A stretch of 64,000 nucleotides of DNA, taken from contig NZ_JBMSEE010000002.1 in the NCBI RefSeq assembly GCF_049446155.1, positions 62,001 through 126,000 of the forward strand. Direction: 5' to 3'. Origin of the DNA: Rivibacter sp049446155. Lineage in GTDB: Bacteria; Pseudomonadota; Gammaproteobacteria; Burkholderiales; Burkholderiaceae_C. The notes beneath the pieces are model-generated. The model ran no database searches. It saw nothing but the letters and a program-made list of their open reading frames with translations, and had not been told where the DNA came from. The stretch's first letter is position 1. Each line of letters starts with the position of its first letter. Position numbers and translations under genes: made by a program. Shown here piece after piece: positions 62,218 through 64,000 of the stretch.

Positions 62218-62611
62218 CCGGAATCTCGCGCGGCTGGCCGTCGCGGTCGATCGCGACGTAGGTGAGGGTGGCTTCGGTCACCTTGCAGACCACCGGGTCG
62301 GCCGGGTTGCGCTCTGCAAAGACGGCCACGTGCACGGTCACCGAGGTGCGGCCCACGCGCTCGACGCGGGCATAAAAGCTCAGCAGGTCGCCGATCGAGA
62401 CCGGCTGCTTGAAAATGAACTCCTTGACCGCCACCGTGGCAATGCGTCCCTTGGCGATGCGCGCCGGCAGCACCGAGCCGGCGAGGTCGACCTGGGCCAT
62501 GATCCATCCGCCGAAGACGTCGCCGTTGCCGTTGGCGTCGGCGGGCAGCGGCATCACCCGCAGCACGAGTTCCATGTCGGTGGGCAGCAGGGTGGGGGCG
62601 CAGGCGTTCAT
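62207..62611 (-). CDS. Acyl-CoA thioesterase (YciA-like hotdog fold)
   Basis: A 134-residue hotdog thioesterase with the conserved block DANGNGDVFGGWIMAQVDLAGSVLPARIAKGRIATVAVKEFIFKQPV and the catalytic-region aspartate in AQVDLAG. Hydrolyses acyl-CoA esters. Length matches YciA. Divergent from the ABC exporter gene at 62671. Confidence 0.92.
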   Translation of the reverse strand: MNACAPTLLPTDMELVLRVMPLPADANGNGDVFGGWIMAQVDLAGSVLPARIAKGRIATVAVKEFIFKQPVSIGDLLSFYARVERVGRTSVTVHVAVFAERNPADPVVCKVTEATLTYVAIDRDGQPREIPARA

Positions 62612-62670
62612 GGGTCGGTGCGTTGATGTGCGGTGGCGTGCGGTGGTGCACGAGGCAGGAATTGTGAGAC

Positions 62671-64000
62671 ATGCGAGGACATGAATCGGCCGTGCGCGCG
62701 GCAGTGGTCGCCCCCGGCGGGGTCGAACCCGCGCCCAAGCGCTCCGACTGGGCGACGCTCGGCCAGCTGCTGCCGTACTTCTGGCAGTACCGCTGGCGCG
62801 TCGGATTCGCGTTGGCGTGCCTCGTCGCCGCCAAGGCGTCCAACGTCGGCGTGCCGATCCTGCTCAAGGCCCTGGTCGATGCGCTCGACATCAAGGCCGG
62901 CGACGCGCGCGCCGCGCTGGTGGTGCCGGTCGGTCTGTTGCTGGCCTACGGCCTGCTGCGCCTGTCCACCTCGGTGTTCACCGAGTTGCGCGAGCTGATC
63001 TTCGCCAAGGCTTCCGAAGGCGCGGCGCGCCACATCGCCTTGCAGGTCTTCGGCCACCTGCACGCCTTGAGCCTGCGCTTCCACCTCGAGCGCCAGACCG
63101 GCGGCATGACGCGCGACATCGAGCGCGGCACGCGCGGCGTGCAGTCGCTGATCTCGTACTCGCTCTACAGCATCCTGCCGACGCTGGTCGAAGTGGGCCT
63201 CGTGCTGGCCATCCTGGCGGTCAAGTTCGAGGCCGCGTTCGCGTGGATCACCGGCGCGGCGCTGCTGGCCTACATCGGCTTCACCGTCAGCGTGACCGAA
63301 TGGCGCACCAAGTACCGTCGGCAGATGAACGAGCTCGACTCGTCCTCGCACACCAAGGCCATCGACTCGCTGCTGAACTACGAGACCGTCAAGTACTTCA
63401 ACAACGAGGCCTTCGAGGCCAAACGCTACGACGAGAGCCTGGAGGCGCTGCGCCGCGCCAAGCTCAAGTCGCAGACCACGCTGTCGATGCTCAACAGCGG
63501 CCAGCAGCTGATCATCGCGGTGGCGCTGATCGCGATGCTGTGGCTGGCGACCGAGGGCGTCGTCGCCGGGCGACTAACGCTCGGCGACCTGGTGATGGTC
63601 AACGCCTTCATGATCCAGCTCTACATCCCGCTGAACTTCCTCGGCGTGATCTACCGCGAGATCAAGCAGGCGCTGGCCGACCTGGAGAAGATGTTCGCCT
63701 TGCTCGAGCGCGAACGCGAGGTGCGCGACGCGCCGGGCGCGCGGCCCTTGGCGCTCGACGCGCCGCCGACGGTGCGCTTCGAGCACGTCGGTTTCGGCTA
63801 CGAGCGCGAGCGCGAGATCCTGCACGACCTGAGCTTCGAGATCCCGGCCGGCCACACGCTCGCGGTGGTCGGGCCCTCGGGCGCCGGCAAGTCGACGCTG
63901 GCGCGCCTGCTCTACCGCTTCTACGACGTGAACGCCGGCCGCATCACGGTGAACGGCCACGACCTGCGAGAGCTCACGCAAGACAGCGTGCGCCGCGCGA
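62671..64000 (+). CDS. Atm1/ABCB7-type ABC exporter (C-terminus beyond window)
   Basis: The first 443 residues of a half-size ABC exporter. Transmembrane domain about 25-320 with NYETVKYFNNEAFEAKRYDESL, the signature of Atm1/HMT1-type exporters, then the nucleotide-binding domain with Walker A GPSGAGKST at about 401-409. Atm1-type proteins export glutathione-linked sulfur or metal complexes. The ABC signature and Walker B lie past the window end. Start chosen at 62671. Confidence 0.93.
   Translation, partial: MRGHESAVRAAVVAPGGVEPAPKRSDWATLGQLLPYFWQYRWRVGFALACLVAAKASNVGVPILLKALVDALDIKAGDARAALVVPVGLLLAYGLLRLSTSVFTELRELIFAKASEGAARHIALQVFGHLHALSLRFHLERQTGGMTRDIERGTRGVQSLISYSLYSILPTLVEVGLVLAILAVKFEAAFAWITGAALLAYIGFTVSVTEWRTKYRRQMNELDSSSHTKAIDSLLNYETVKYFNNEAFEAKRYDESLEALRRAKLKSQTTLSMLNSGQQLIIAVALIAMLWLATEGVVAGRLTLGDLVMVNAFMIQLYIPLNFLGVIYREIKQALADLEKMFALLEREREVRDAPGARPLALDAPPTVRFEHVGFGYEREREILHDLSFEIPAGHTLAVVGPSGAGKSTLARLLYRFYDVNAGRITVNGHDLRELTQDSVRRA

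Overview
The window is a G+C-rich bacterial chromosome segment. Gene content (groESL under a CIRCE element, System II cytochrome c maturation with cytochrome c4, MsrPQ, PagL, YihA) and protein style fit a betaproteobacterium of the order Burkholderiales, probably near the Rubrivivax/Leptothrix/Methylibium group. The genus is an inference from sequence style only. Two regions of ordinary chromosome flank one large mobile element.

Left chromosome (1-21363). This part holds a truncated LysR gene divergent from an SDR reductase; a reverse transsulfuration operon (cystathionine beta-synthase, then a cystathionine gamma-lyase-type enzyme); a leftward run OsmC - AraC regulator - aldo/keto reductase - DUF6064, with a three-copy 75-bp repeat at the start of the reductase; a methyltransferase / vanadium-haloperoxidase-fold protein / methyltransferase cluster; PagL; an EAL-CBS-GGDEF protein; a chemoreceptor; a TlpA/transglutaminase pair; a second SDR with a striking GCCAAT operator cluster; a LysR regulator; an isolated flagellar-rod-like protein; and a beta-propeller protein translationally coupled to a MoaD-like protein.

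Mobile element (21364-43396, 22,033 bp). This is a complete Tn7-like transposon. It has 14-bp perfect terminal inverted repeats beginning TGT, a 5-bp target duplication (CCCGC), extra TnsB-type sites at both ends, and a leftward operon of a small HTH protein, TnsA, TnsB, TnsC and two TniQ proteins. No CRISPR-Cas component is present. Unusually, the transposition genes sit in the middle with cargo on both sides. Left cargo: an unpaired MbcA/ParS-type antitoxin, an XRE repressor with an ImmA/IrrE protease, several small unknown and membrane proteins, a HEPN (Abi_C-like) protein and a TIR-domain protein. Right cargo: an ABC three-component (ABC-3C) system (nuclease-fold effector, middle component, DUF3732 ATPase), an anti-phage dCTP deaminase with a small co-transcribed protein, a decayed IS1-type transposase and two small unknown genes. 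The element reads as a travelling anti-phage defence island. Base composition and codon use inside it are visibly less G+C-extreme than in the flanks.

Right chromosome (43397-64000). The element ends two bases after its target duplication upstream of the groESL -35 box. Then follow groES-groEL with CIRCE and terminator, a DUF1631 protein, a Wzi-like outer-membrane protein, a patatin/BamA-type (type Vd) phospholipase, an SNase-like nuclease, the DUF2182/DUF1326 pair, an alpha/beta hydrolase, YihA, cytochrome c4, ResB-CcsB, MsrP-MsrQ, a YciA-like thioesterase and a truncated Atm1-type ABC exporter running off the end.
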